A stretch of 64,000 bases of DNA. It comes from Salinicola sp. (GTDB lineage: Bacteria; Pseudomonadota; Gammaproteobacteria; Pseudomonadales; Halomonadaceae). This document shows, one piece after another, positions 31,241 through 39,157 of this stretch. The notes below the pieces were generated by a model, which searched no databases, was not told the origin of the DNA, and worked only from the letters and a program-made list of their open reading frames with translations. The position numbers and the translations under genes are program-made. Each line of letters begins with the position of its first letter. Positions within the stretch are counted from its first letter, which is position 1. The DNA is taken from NCBI GenBank assembly GCA_002695065.1, contig NZNW01000148.1, forward strand, positions 1 through 64,000. The letters are read 5' to 3'.

Positions 31241-32047
31241 ATGCGTAACGATGCTGACTGGATGACCGACTACGGGTCGCCGAGCGAGAACGACGCGCCC
31301 GCCGCCGATGCTTCACACGCACCGGCGTCCGGCGAGGCGATGCCGCCGCGCCGCGAGTTCAAGGCGCGGGGCAGCTTCGTCGTGCGTTGCGACGGCTGCC
31401 GTCTGCCCGCGCTCAACTGTCTGTGCCCGTATCGGGTCACGGCGACGAGCGACGCCCAGGTGTGGCTGCTGACGCACCCCTACGAGCACAACAAGCCCAC
31501 CAATACCGGCCGCCTGATCGCCGATGTATTGCCGCAGACCCAGACCTTCACCTGGTATCGCACCGCGCCGGAAGCGCGCCTGCTTGCCCTGCTGGCTGAC
31601 CGGCGCTACGTGCCGTTCGTGGTCTTTCCCGACGACCAGCCGGACTACCAGCATCGCGTGGTCGACGAGCGGGCGGTGATCGGCGCCAAGCAGGACGGCT
31701 TCATTCCCGTGTTCATCCTGATCGACGGGACCTGGCGCCAGGCGCGGCGCATCTTCCGCAAGAGCCCGTATCTGGCAGACCTGCCGGTATTGCCGCTCCA
31801 CACGGATCGTCTGACCCGCTATCGGCTGCGCAAGCCGGCCTCGGCCTCGCACCTGTGCACCGCCGAAGTCGCCGCCGAACTGCTGCGCAAGACCGGCGAC
31901 GCCGACGCCGCCAACGTGCTCGACGACTACTTCGACGCCTTCAACGAAAGCTACGCCGCGAGCCGCTTCTACCACAAGATCGAAAAGCCCAATGCCGCCA
32001 TGCAGCGGCTGCTCGACCGACGGGCCTTCGGCGCCAGCTACGCCTGA
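31241..32047 (+). CDS. DTW-domain protein (tRNA-uridine aminocarboxypropyltransferase, TapT/YfiP-like)
   Basis: Protein of 268 aa with the DTW domain signature IDGTWRQARR (about 160-170) and a YxCDGCRLP-like cysteine pair (RCDGCRLPALNCLC) near the N-terminus. E. coli YfiP/TapT, a member, makes acp3U47 in tRNA using SAM. Cytosolic. Not coupled to a neighbour. Confidence 0.8.
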   Translation: MRNDADWMTDYGSPSENDAPAADASHAPASGEAMPPRREFKARGSFVVRCDGCRLPALNCLCPYRVTATSDAQVWLLTHPYEHNKPTNTGRLIADVLPQTQTFTWYRTAPEARLLALLADRRYVPFVVFPDDQPDYQHRVVDERAVIGAKQDGFIPVFILIDGTWRQARRIFRKSPYLADLPVLPLHTDRLTRYRLRKPASASHLCTAEVAAELLRKTGDADAANVLDDYFDAFNESYAASRFYHKIEKPNAAMQRLLDRRAFGASYA

Positions 32048-32180
32048 CCCAGTCGCGTGACCGCTGCCCGCCACTGCGCCTCGCGCCCGGGATCCCGCCC
32101 GACGCGAGGCTAGCGCCGCGTTGCATCCGTAACCCATCCTCTCTGGCCGCTTCGTTTCCTGGCGCTTGCCGTGGTTGATC

Positions 32181-32202
32181 AAATGTTATGATATAACGTA
32201 TT
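32181..32202. promoter_or_regulatory. Zur box upstream of zinT
   Basis: AAATGTTATGATATAACGTATT has the inverted repeat GTTAT-GAT-ATAAC, close to the enterobacterial Zur consensus (GAAATGTTATANTATAACATTTC). It sits 50 bp before the zinT ATG, and zinT is a known Zur target in E. coli. Confidence 0.75.
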
Positions 32203-32251
32203 GTGTCAATCGCGTTTCGATCTTCGTCCGTTCAAAAAAGAGAGCCAGTTC

Positions 32252-32935
32252 ATGAAATTGTTGTCAGCGCGCAGTGCGGGTGTGGTGGTCGTCGGACTAT
32301 TGACGATGGGGAGCTATTCAACCGTCTGGGCGGCGGATCACGAGCACGACCATGACGATCACGGCCATGGCCACGATCACGCTCATGACCACGGTCAGGA
32401 CAAGGACATCTACGCCGGTTACTTCGACGACGACCAGGTCGAGGATCGGAAGCTCTCCGACTGGGAAGGGGACTGGCAGTCGGTCTATCCCTACCTGCAG
32501 GACGGCACCCTCGACCCGGTGTTCGCCCACAAGGCGGCGCACGGCGACAAGACGGCAGCCGAATACAAGGCCTACTACGAGAAGGGCTACCAGACCGATG
32601 TGAACCGTATCGTCATCGACGGCGACGAGGTCACCTTCTACGAGGGGGACGAGGCGCGCACGGGCGAGTACGTCTACGACGGTCATGAAATTCTGACCTA
32701 TGAAGCCGGCAATCGCGGCGTGCGCTATGTCTTCGAGCGGGAAGGTGGCGACGAGGAAGCGCCGAAATACTTCCAGTTCAGCGACCATGCCATATCGCCC
32801 AACGACGCGGACCACTACCACCTCTACATGGGAGACGACCGAGACGCGCTGCTTGAGGAGGTCACCAACTGGCCGACCTACTACCCCTCCGACCTGAGCG
32901 GTGAGGAAGTCGCCGAAGAGATGATGGCGCACTAG
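32252..32935 (+). CDS. zinT: Periplasmic zinc-binding protein ZinT (YodA)
   Basis: Periplasmic zinc/cadmium carrier of 227 aa, induced in zinc starvation. A signal peptide (residues 1-28, ending VWA) is followed by a His/Asp-rich stretch (HEHDHDDHGHGHDHAHDHG) and a lipocalin-like body with LSDWEGDWQSVYPYLQDGTLD, YYEKGYQTDV and the metal site in SDHAISPNDADHYHLYMG. The end EEVAEEMMAH is the family C-terminus. It has its own Zur-like operator. Its stop codon is the first three bases of the repeat element that follows. Confidence 0.93.
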   Translation: MKLLSARSAGVVVVGLLTMGSYSTVWAADHEHDHDDHGHGHDHAHDHGQDKDIYAGYFDDDQVEDRKLSDWEGDWQSVYPYLQDGTLDPVFAHKAAHGDKTAAEYKAYYEKGYQTDVNRIVIDGDEVTFYEGDEARTGEYVYDGHEILTYEAGNRGVRYVFEREGGDEEAPKYFQFSDHAISPNDADHYHLYMGDDRDALLEEVTNWPTYYPSDLSGEEVAEEMMAH

Positions 32936-33203
32936 GGCCTGTTAACACTATTCACGCGGCCACGACGGAGCCGGTTTAGTCGCGAGGCTAGGCGCGAGCC
33001 TCGGGTTTTGGTGGTTCCAAACGCGTGGCGAGCAACAACGCCTCGCGGCAAAACTGGCCCGTCCCCCCGGGTTGCGCGTCAACGACGCCCGGGCGGCGTT
33101 GCGTGACTGGATCAGGGAACCACCCTGATCGGTGTCCCGCGCCTTGCCTGAACGCCGTTGACGCAGCGACGTGGCTCGCGACGCATAGTGTTAGCAGGCC
33201 CTA
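32933..33203. mobile_element. MITE-like element with 18-bp terminal inverted repeats
   Basis: 271 bp bounded by TAGGGCCTGTTAACACTA (32933-32950) and its inverted copy TAGTGTTAGCAGGCCCTA (33186-33203, 17/18). No ORF of note. The outermost bases are TA on both sides, as after insertion of an IS630/Tc1-type element that duplicates TA. The zinT stop codon TAG is formed by the left end. No transposase is near, so it is non-autonomous. Confidence 0.65.
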
Positions 33204-33204
33204 A

Positions 33205-33361
33205 GGAAACGCTGAATAAATCGCCGAACGAGATGAAGCGCAAGGCGCACGGCACGCAGAGACCGAGACACTTGGGGTTAGGCGAGTTCCGATCGGACCG
33301 GCGCACCGGTACCGCGCAACGCAGCCATTCGCTCGTGTAGACAGTTATGCAGCGGTTCCCT
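33205..33361. mobile_element. Second small inverted-repeat element, abutting the first
   Basis: About 157 bp between GGAAACGCTGAATAAATC (33205-33222) and the inverted AGTTATGCAGCGGTTCCCT (33343-33361), which share GAA-CGCTG-ATAA. Match is imperfect. Such ends (GGAACCGCTGAATAA) occur on some IS5/IS4-like elements, from memory. No coding. Confidence 0.4.
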
Positions 33362-33396
33362 CAGCGTCGGATAAGCGCAGGCGTTCGGGCGCTTCA

Positions 33397-33455
33397 TTTC
33401 GGGCCCCGATGCACTCGCATCGGAGGCCCGAGCAATGTTATCTTCTGCGCCGTGC
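33397..33455 (+). promoter_or_regulatory. tRNA-Arg upstream region with a hairpin
   Basis: An inverted repeat (about 33397-33430, gcatcg stem) is followed by TTATCT (33439-33444), a plausible -10 just upstream of the tRNA. The -35 is not clear. Confidence 0.4.
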
Positions 33456-33532
33456 GCCCGAATAGCTCAATTGGATAGAGTACCGGCCTTCGAAGCCGTG
33501 GGTTGCAGGTTCGAGTCCTGCTTCGGGCGCCA
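33456..33532 (+). tRNA. tRNA-Arg (anticodon UCG)
   Basis: 77 nt with encoded CCA. Acceptor GCCCGAA pairs with TTCGGGC, D stem GCTC/GAGT, T arm GCAGG-TTCGAGT-CCTGC. The anticodon loop CTTCGAA places TCG at 33490-33492, reading CGA. One C-T mismatch in the outer anticodon stem. Its 3' end is the left attachment site of the island (33514-33528). Confidence 0.93.
33514..33528 (+). repeat. Left copy of 15-bp direct repeat (attL candidate)
   Basis: AGTCCTGCTTCGGGC inside the 3' end of tRNA-Arg, identical and in the same orientation as 41495-41509. tRNA 3' ends are usual integration sites. Confidence 0.75.
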
Positions 33533-33819
33533 GTCCCTCGCTCCCGCGTTGACGACCTTCCGCAGTGACGACTTTGCTCGCGAGCTGCGGATATGCAGCG
33601 GTATTCGAGACACTCTCTTCCCCGCCGTTCCTTCTCATTCCCGGTCCATGCAATACCCTCGTGGTATAGCGTATGGTCTATCGCCTGTTCGAATTCGAGC
33701 GCTATACCAGGACGCCCCTGGCCGCCCGCCAGCTCGAGAAGCCCAGCCTGTACCCCGAAGCTCAAACCTTGGGCAAGGCAGGCGTGGCCGGCGCAAGCCA
33801 CCAAGCGCGTAGTGGTGAC

Positions 33820-34770
33820 TTACGGCTCCGGCATGCCGGGGGTGGTCAGGCTGAAATGACGGGCCTCGTCGAGCAGCCAGTCGATGAACTCGCGAATCCC
33901 TGGCGGCGGCTTGCCGTTGTCGGGGATGACCAGTTCATAACGGAACGGAGACGGCAGCATCCATCGATCGCCGAACGGGCAGGTCAGGACGCCGCTGACC
34001 AGACGGTCCGCGACCACCGGCAGGCTGGCGAGGATCAGGCCGCGACCCGCGATGACCTGATCCAGGGCGAGGCCATACAGCGAGTAGTGACGCAAGGTCG
34101 GAAGCGGCTGCCCGGCCAGGCCCGCCGCGGAAAACCAGTCTCTCCAGTTCGGAAAGCCGCCACTCCCCGACGTCGACCAGCAGACATCGAACAGGGTGTG
34201 TGCCAGCAGGTCTTGTGGCCGTTCGATGGGCCGGTGGTCGAGCAGTGTCGGCGAGCAGACCGGGACCAGTACATCTCCGAACAGTGGCAGCGTGCTGACG
34301 CCGGGCCAGGGCGGCCTGCCGTAGCGCAGTGCCAGACGGGCGTCCGTATCGTGCCAGCTGGGTTCGCTAAGCGCCTGGCTGGCGTCGATCGAAATCTCCA
34401 GCTGGCGGTGGCGGAGTTCGAAATCGGCCAACCGTGGCAGCAGCCACAACTGGGTGAAAGAGGGTGGTGCGCTGAGCAGCAGGCGGGTGACGTCAGGCGT
34501 GATATTGGCGATCGCTTCCATGCCGACCGCGATACGTGCCAGACCGGCATCGACATCCTCGGCCAAGCGTCTTCCGGCGGCCGTGGTTCTGACACCGTTG
34601 GCATGGCGCTCGAACAGCGTCACCGTCAGACGCTCCTCGAGCTGCTTGATCTGACGGCTGACCGCCCCAGGCGTGACACCCAGTCGGTCTGCCGCCACCT
34701 TGAAGCTGCCCTCGCGAGAGGCCGCTGCGAGGGCTCGCAGGCCATTGAGAGGCAGGCGTTCGATCTTCAT
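33820..34770 (-). CDS. LysR-type regulator (GcvA-like)
   Basis: LysR protein of 316 aa: MKIERLPLNGLRALAAASREGSFKVAADRLGVTPGAVSRQIKQLE is the HTH, then a substrate-binding domain. It is of the GcvA/AmpR-like branch (LPLNGLRAL). It is divergent from the DMT transporter, so it probably controls it. Ligand unknown. Lies in the tRNA-bounded segment but has high GC like the core genome. Confidence 0.88.
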   Translation of the reverse strand: MKIERLPLNGLRALAAASREGSFKVAADRLGVTPGAVSRQIKQLEERLTVTLFERHANGVRTTAAGRRLAEDVDAGLARIAVGMEAIANITPDVTRLLLSAPPSFTQLWLLPRLADFELRHRQLEISIDASQALSEPSWHDTDARLALRYGRPPWPGVSTLPLFGDVLVPVCSPTLLDHRPIERPQDLLAHTLFDVCWSTSGSGGFPNWRDWFSAAGLAGQPLPTLRHYSLYGLALDQVIAGRGLILASLPVVADRLVSGVLTCPFGDRWMLPSPFRYELVIPDNGKPPPGIREFIDWLLDEARHFSLTTPGMPEP

Positions 34771-34921
34771 GAGTTGAGTTTTCCTGAGCCTGGCCCTGCA
34801 AGATAATCGCTTGGCGGCCCAGGCGGCAAATGGTCCACTTCCCGACCTGGTTCATCGGATTTCCAGGCACGGTGGAGATAGCGCCGATGCCTGTGTGAGC
34901 CGTATCGAGGGGGGAGGTCCC

Positions 34922-35848
34922 ATGTCTTGTTCTTCCGCATCATCCACAGCCGGCGCGGCGTTACCGACGCGTCGTGCCATCGATGTGCCGGCCGGCGCGG
35001 CCATGGTGCTGTTCTGTGTGGCGCTGGGCCTGCAGCAGGTGGCGATCAAATCGGCCGCGGCGGACATTGCGCCGCTGAGTCAGATTGCGCTGCGTTCGAT
35101 GCTGGCGGCCATTCTCATATGGGGGCTGGCGGCCCTGCGAGGCATCCAGTGGCGTGATTTCGTGGCGGGCCTCGGGCCGGGGATACTGGTTGGCCTGGGC
35201 TTTACCTTCGAATTCGTGTTCGTGGCATTGGGGCTCCACTACACCACGGCATCTCACATGTCGGTCTTCCTGTATACCGCGCCGGTATTCGCGGGCCTGG
35301 GGCTGCATTTCCTGGTACCCGGAGAACAGCTGGCCAAGCGCCAGTGGTGGGGCATGGCGCTGGCCTTTGCGGGCCTGGTACTCGCCATGGCGCCCAGCGG
35401 CGAGGGCGCGAATGCGGGTGCCATGTTGGTGGGGGATATCTTCGGTCTACTGGCGGGCATGAGTTGGGCGGCCACGACGTTGGTGCTGCGGCGTACCTCG
35501 TTGTCGGAGGCGCCGCCGCTGCAGACCCAGGGTTATCAACTGCTGACCGCAGGCGTGCTGTTGTTGCCGGTGGCGCTGTTCAGCGGCGATCTTGCGGCGA
35601 TACGATTCAGTTGGATCGCCGTTACCAGCCTAGCCTTCCAGACGCTGGTGATCTCCTGCGCGGCGCTGTTGCTGTGGTTCGCGCTACTGCGCCGGTACTG
35701 GGCATCGCAGCTGGGGGTATTCTCGTTTCTGTCGCCCATCTTCGGGGTGATGTTTGGCGCACTGCTGCTTGATGAACCGCTGACCGTCAGTTTCCTGGTC
35801 GGCGGAGCCATGCTGTTGGCCGGAATCGTCACTGTCTCACGCGGCTAA
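34922..35848 (+). CDS. EamA/DMT-family transporter
   Basis: Ten-helix drug/metabolite exporter of 308 aa with two EamA repeats (about 30-155 and 165-305). Segments FVALGLHYTTASHMSVFLYTAPVFAGL and SPIFGVMFGALLLDEPLTVSF are typical. ATG at 34922 with GGGGGGAGG upstream. Divergent from the LysR gene. Substrate unknown (amino acids or similar). Its stop is three bases from the start of the truncated GNAT gene, so the 3' end is a recombination joint. Confidence 0.88.
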   Translation: MSCSSASSTAGAALPTRRAIDVPAGAAMVLFCVALGLQQVAIKSAAADIAPLSQIALRSMLAAILIWGLAALRGIQWRDFVAGLGPGILVGLGFTFEFVFVALGLHYTTASHMSVFLYTAPVFAGLGLHFLVPGEQLAKRQWWGMALAFAGLVLAMAPSGEGANAGAMLVGDIFGLLAGMSWAATTLVLRRTSLSEAPPLQTQGYQLLTAGVLLLPVALFSGDLAAIRFSWIAVTSLAFQTLVISCAALLLWFALLRRYWASQLGVFSFLSPIFGVMFGALLLDEPLTVSFLVGGAMLLAGIVTVSRG

Positions 35849-36150
35849 ACCTCAACGACATCGTTCGCGGCGCGCTCCAGTCCGCGTATCGCGGTGACTA
35901 CGCGCTCGGCCCGAACCAGGGCAAAGGGCTGATGAAGGAAGCGTTGAGCGCCGTGATCTCCCGCGCCTTTGGCGAACACGAGCTTCATCGGCTGGAGGCC
36001 AACATTCAGCCAGACAATGTGCGGTCGGCTGGCCTGGTCAAATCCCTGGGCTTTCGCTTGGAGGGGTATTCCCCGCGGTACCTGAAAATCGATGGGGAAT
36101 GGAGAGATCACGAGCGCTATGCGATCACGTCGGAAGAGTGGGCTGCGTAG
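35846..36150 (+). pseudogene. GNAT N-acetyltransferase, 5'-truncated (RimJ-like)
   Basis: A reading frame from about 35846 gives LNLNDIVRGALQSAYRGDYA, then NQGKGLMKEALSAVI, ending YLKIDGEWRDHERYAITSE. This is the middle and C-terminal part of a RimJ-type ribosomal-protein acetyltransferase; the first 70 or so residues are missing. The frame enters directly from the end of the DMT gene. An internal ATG at 35932 would give only 72 aa without the acetyl-CoA loop entry. Probably non-functional. Confidence 0.75.
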
Positions 36151-36220
36151 GCAGCCGCAGCCCGCGACTGGCCCAAAGACACCCGAACGTAGCCGCCGCC
36201 TGAGCGCGCCCTGTGGGCAG

Positions 36221-36943
36221 TCAAACCCTGGCGTCGGGTGACCGTGCACAACATGACGAACGGGACTTGCAGCAGGTCTCGTCATCCGACCTGTCAGGGG
36301 GAATCGAAGGCTTGTTTGCCTTGTCTGGATCCGTGTTTCGCCACGCCGCCCATGCCTCGGTCGAGACCTGCCAAGCTGAATGCAGGAAGAGCGCCGCAAT
36401 GGCCAGACCGACTACCACATCGGGCCATACCGTGCCGGTCACGCCGACGGCTATTGCAGCCAGAACCACGCTGGTATTCGCGATGAGATCATTGCGCGAA
36501 CAGAGCCAGGTCGAGCGCATGTTGAGATCCGCCGAGCGATAGCGCAGCAGCATGATGAAACAGACCGTGTTGGCGGCCAGCGCCAGCATACCCATGATCC
36601 CCATCGCGCCGGCCTCTGGCACGCTGCCGACCACGCTCTTGTGGATCGCCTCGGCAATGACCGCTAGACCGAATACGAACATGAACAGGCTTTTGACCAG
36701 CGCTGCGCCGGCTCGCGTTCGATCACTTCGGTTCAGCGCGTATAGCGTCAGCACGTAGACGGTGGCGTCGCCGAACATATCGAGCGAGTCTGCCAATAGC
36801 GCCGTAGACCCGATCAGCCAACCCGCCACGAACTCGATCACGAACATCGAGCCGTTGATACCAAGCACCCAGTACAACACCTTGGCCTGCGCGCCCCGCA
36901 ATTGCGCCAGCTCGCCAGCCTTGTTCTCGCAGCAGGAATCCAT
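36221..36943 (-). CDS. Cation diffusion facilitator (metal efflux)
   Basis: Membrane protein of 240 aa with about six helices: VLGINGSMFVIEFVAGWLIGSTALLADSLDMFGDATVYVLTLYAL is TM1-2 with the CDF metal-site Asp/Asp motif (DSLDMFGD). It starts MDSCCENK and ends in a Cys-rich tail (TCCKSRSSCCARSP). It exports Zn, Cd or a related divalent metal to the periplasm. AGGAGG precedes the ATG. It lacks the usual large cytoplasmic domain, so it is a short CDF. Divergent from the MerR gene. Confidence 0.85.
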   Translation of the reverse strand: MDSCCENKAGELAQLRGAQAKVLYWVLGINGSMFVIEFVAGWLIGSTALLADSLDMFGDATVYVLTLYALNRSDRTRAGAALVKSLFMFVFGLAVIAEAIHKSVVGSVPEAGAMGIMGMLALAANTVCFIMLLRYRSADLNMRSTWLCSRNDLIANTSVVLAAIAVGVTGTVWPDVVVGLAIAALFLHSAWQVSTEAWAAWRNTDPDKANKPSIPPDRSDDETCCKSRSSCCARSPDARV

Positions 36944-36973
36944 GCCAGTGCCTCCTCGAATGATTGGCTGATA

Positions 36974-37003
36974 GCATGAAGGTTCTAGCCGCTATAGGGT
37001 CAA
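36974..37003. promoter_or_regulatory. MerR-type operator and divergent promoter
   Basis: Read leftward, TTGACC (complement of 36998-37003) is followed by CTATAGCGGCTAGAACC, close to the cadA/pbrA operators TTGACCCTATAGTGGCTACAGGG. MerR regulators act on such over-long (19-20 bp) spacers. The left half-site is imperfect. Confidence 0.65.
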
Positions 37004-37008
37004 GCATC

Positions 37009-37407
37009 ATGGAATCCCGGATAACCATCGGTCAGCTTGCCAAGGCCACCGACACCAAGGCGGTGACCATCCGTTATTACGAAAGCGCGGAGCTACTCTC
37101 GCCGGTGACCAGAACGGAGGGTGGCTATCGCCTCTACACGGATCGGGAGCGGGATCGCCTGATCTTCATAAAGCGCGCCCGTCATCTGGGGTTGAGCCTG
37201 GAAGACGTGAAATCGTTACTCGGGCTCGCCGATGACGAGAACGCACCGTGCGGGCAGGTCGACTCGATCATCCACGAGCAGCTGGAGCGAGTCAGGTCGA
37301 GGCTGAAGGATCTACAGCAACTGGAACGGGAACTCGACCGGCTCAAGCAATGCTGCCAGGCGGACACGGTGGCCGACTGCAAAATCATCGAGTCGCTCTC
37401 GCGGTGA
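37009..37407 (+). CDS. MerR-family metal-responsive regulator (CadR/PbrR-like)
   Basis: 132 aa: N-terminal winged helix MESRITIGQLAKATDTKAVTIRYYESAELLSP, then a dimerisation helix and metal-site cysteines: C in NAPCGQVD (about residue 80) and CCQADTVADC near the C-terminus, the CadR/PbrR-type arrangement. It senses Cd, Pb or Zn. Start at 37009 gives MESRITIG; an earlier ATG exists. It is divergent from the CDF gene, which it probably activates. Confidence 0.88.
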   Translation: MESRITIGQLAKATDTKAVTIRYYESAELLSPVTRTEGGYRLYTDRERDRLIFIKRARHLGLSLEDVKSLLGLADDENAPCGQVDSIIHEQLERVRSRLKDLQQLERELDRLKQCCQADTVADCKIIESLSR

Positions 37408-37870
37408 CAGCGGCGAATGGGTGGCCACGCCCCTGTGGCCACCATCCTGCCCTCATCTCGGCGTAACCTGCCGGCGCGCTGTCGACTCCCCGCCCCGCCT
37501 GCGCGCTAAATGGGTCGATTCTGATGCAGTGATGCGGGTTGCTGCGAGCCGCGCCAGCACTGGGGCGGTGGGGCGATTTGGGGCTCTAGAAAACGATGCG
37601 CAATGATGCACTTTGCTACCTACACGACCAAAGATGATGGGATGCCGATAGAGAAGTGAAACGGAATGTGGCAGATTGATACTAAAGGTATTCCATATAA
37701 GGCTGCAGTAAGCTTGAATTTACCGACTAATCAAAGAAGGTTATCCGTATTGCAGCATCATGAAGGCGAGAAGGAGAGCTCTTCTTCGAAAAAGTATCGT
37801 GGCCGTACCTCCTGAGCGAAAAAATGGAGTTTAGAGCATAACTGTTAACAAAATATTTGGAGGTAATGGC
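37408..37870. other. Gap at the junction of GC-rich and AT-rich DNA
   Basis: 463 bp. Base composition changes from GC-rich to AT-rich between about 37580 and 37650. A 49-codon open frame (37666-37815, MWQIDTKGIPYKAAV...) is possible but not significant in length. No promoter is assigned. Contains GGAGG at 37859-37863, the ribosome-binding site of the SIR2 gene. Confidence 0.5.
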
Positions 37871-39157
37871 TTGATTAATTTTAGAAAAGGCAATAAAGAC
37901 CAATTTTCCAAGCTTGATCCGGATGCGACGTTTGAAGAACGGGCCGTAGTGATTAGGCGTAATCTAGCCGAGGTGTTCGGGTCTAAGAATTTATCGTTTC
38001 TTATTGGTTCGGGATGCTCGTCATATGTTGAGGATGGCGAAGAGCTTGGGATTCCAACTATGGGGCCATTGGCGAGAGAGTTTCAGTCGAATTTCCCAAC
38101 AGCTTTTGATTTCCCCGAAGATGATGCCTATATCACGTTTGAGCAGAAAAGCACTCTGAAAGAAAAGCTTGGAATCGATCTAGAACATCCAGACTTTCGA
38201 AAAAATATCGAACGAATGATGGAAGTTTTAATGACTGCGCATCAGTTTTGCACTGCCAGTGATAAAAAAGATGCTCAGAGTGCGCTTCCTGTTGTTGAAG
38301 CTGTTATCGCTGGGGTGAAGAAGTTTATCCTCAAGAAGTGTGCGGATGGCGAGTTTGCCCACGGCGACGAGACCGTGGTCTCACTTTACCGACGCTTCTA
38401 TCTATCTCTTGCTACCCGTTCTCGTGGTCTTTCGCCGCCTTGGGTCTTTACAACGAATTACGACCTCTTTAATGAAAGGGCGATGGACCGGTCTAGTATT
38501 CCTTATTCAAACGGATTCTCTGGCACCGTCGAACGTCGATTTAATCCTTCTACATATCGAAGAGCGCTAGCTGAGCAGCTTGATATTTCATCGAAAAGAT
38601 GGGCGGCGGTTGATGGTTATATCCACTTCTGTAAGCTTCATGGCTCTCTAAACTGGACAGAGGAGGAACGTGGGCTTTTCCCAATACGAGAGTCGGCCGA
38701 GAAGCTTGATCCTATTCAAGATCGCGTCATGATTTATCCAACGCCCTCAAAGCAAACGGCCAGTTTTGGTTCGCCTTACTCTGATATGTTTCGTGAGTTT
38801 CAACGTCAGATAGTCCAAGATCAGAGTGTTCTTCTTGCAATGGGGTTTAGTTTTGGAGATGAACACATAAATAATATTATATTTCAGGGTTTGACTCTGC
38901 CTAGTTTTAGACTAATAGTCTTTCTTAACCCTGATGATGGAAGCAATCGAGTGGTCGGAGAGCTAGCGTCGCTAGGCGATCCCAGGATCTGGTTTATTTG
39001 GGGTGAAGACGAGGAAACTGGCAAAAAAGCTCATTATTTTTGCAATTTGGTGCAAGATTTAATGCCGACCGGCGCTGACCAGAAAGAAGATAGAGCCATA
39101 GGTGAGGTTCTTAAGAAGTTGCTTTCGAAGCAGCAAGGTGATCATGATGTCGAGTAA
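37871..39157 (+). CDS. SIR2-family antiphage NADase (SIR2-HerA system)
   Basis: SIR2_2-type protein of 428 aa, NAD-binding core: SFLIGSGCSS (G46-S50), WVFTTNYDLFNERAM (N196, D198), FCKLHGSL (catalytic H257) and late AMGFSFGDEHINNI. Such SIR2 domains deplete NAD upon phage infection. TTG start at 37871 with GGAGG 7 bp upstream. AT-rich with codon use unlike its neighbours. Its end overlaps the start of the HerA gene by about 14 bases, as in a translationally coupled pair. Membership in a known defence pair is by gene family and order, not tested. Confidence 0.85.
   Translation: MINFRKGNKDQFSKLDPDATFEERAVVIRRNLAEVFGSKNLSFLIGSGCSSYVEDGEELGIPTMGPLAREFQSNFPTAFDFPEDDAYITFEQKSTLKEKLGIDLEHPDFRKNIERMMEVLMTAHQFCTASDKKDAQSALPVVEAVIAGVKKFILKKCADGEFAHGDETVVSLYRRFYLSLATRSRGLSPPWVFTTNYDLFNERAMDRSSIPYSNGFSGTVERRFNPSTYRRALAEQLDISSKRWAAVDGYIHFCKLHGSLNWTEEERGLFPIRESAEKLDPIQDRVMIYPTPSKQTASFGSPYSDMFREFQRQIVQDQSVLLAMGFSFGDEHINNIIFQGLTLPSFRLIVFLNPDDGSNRVVGELASLGDPRIWFIWGEDEETGKKAHYFCNLVQDLMPTGADQKEDRAIGEVLKKLLSKQQGDHDVE

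Noticed and set aside
33435-33812. Frames over the tRNA-Arg reading like IAQLDRVPAFEAVGCRFESC
   Set aside because: This is a translation of the tRNA itself, a common artefact.
33533-33819. Possible integrase remnant next to the tRNA
   Set aside because: No frame shows recombinase motifs (R-HxxR-Y). The short frames there match nothing I recognise.
37666-37815. A possible 49-aa frame before the SIR2 gene
   Set aside because: A 50-codon open stretch is expected by chance in this AT-rich gap, and no homology was recognised.
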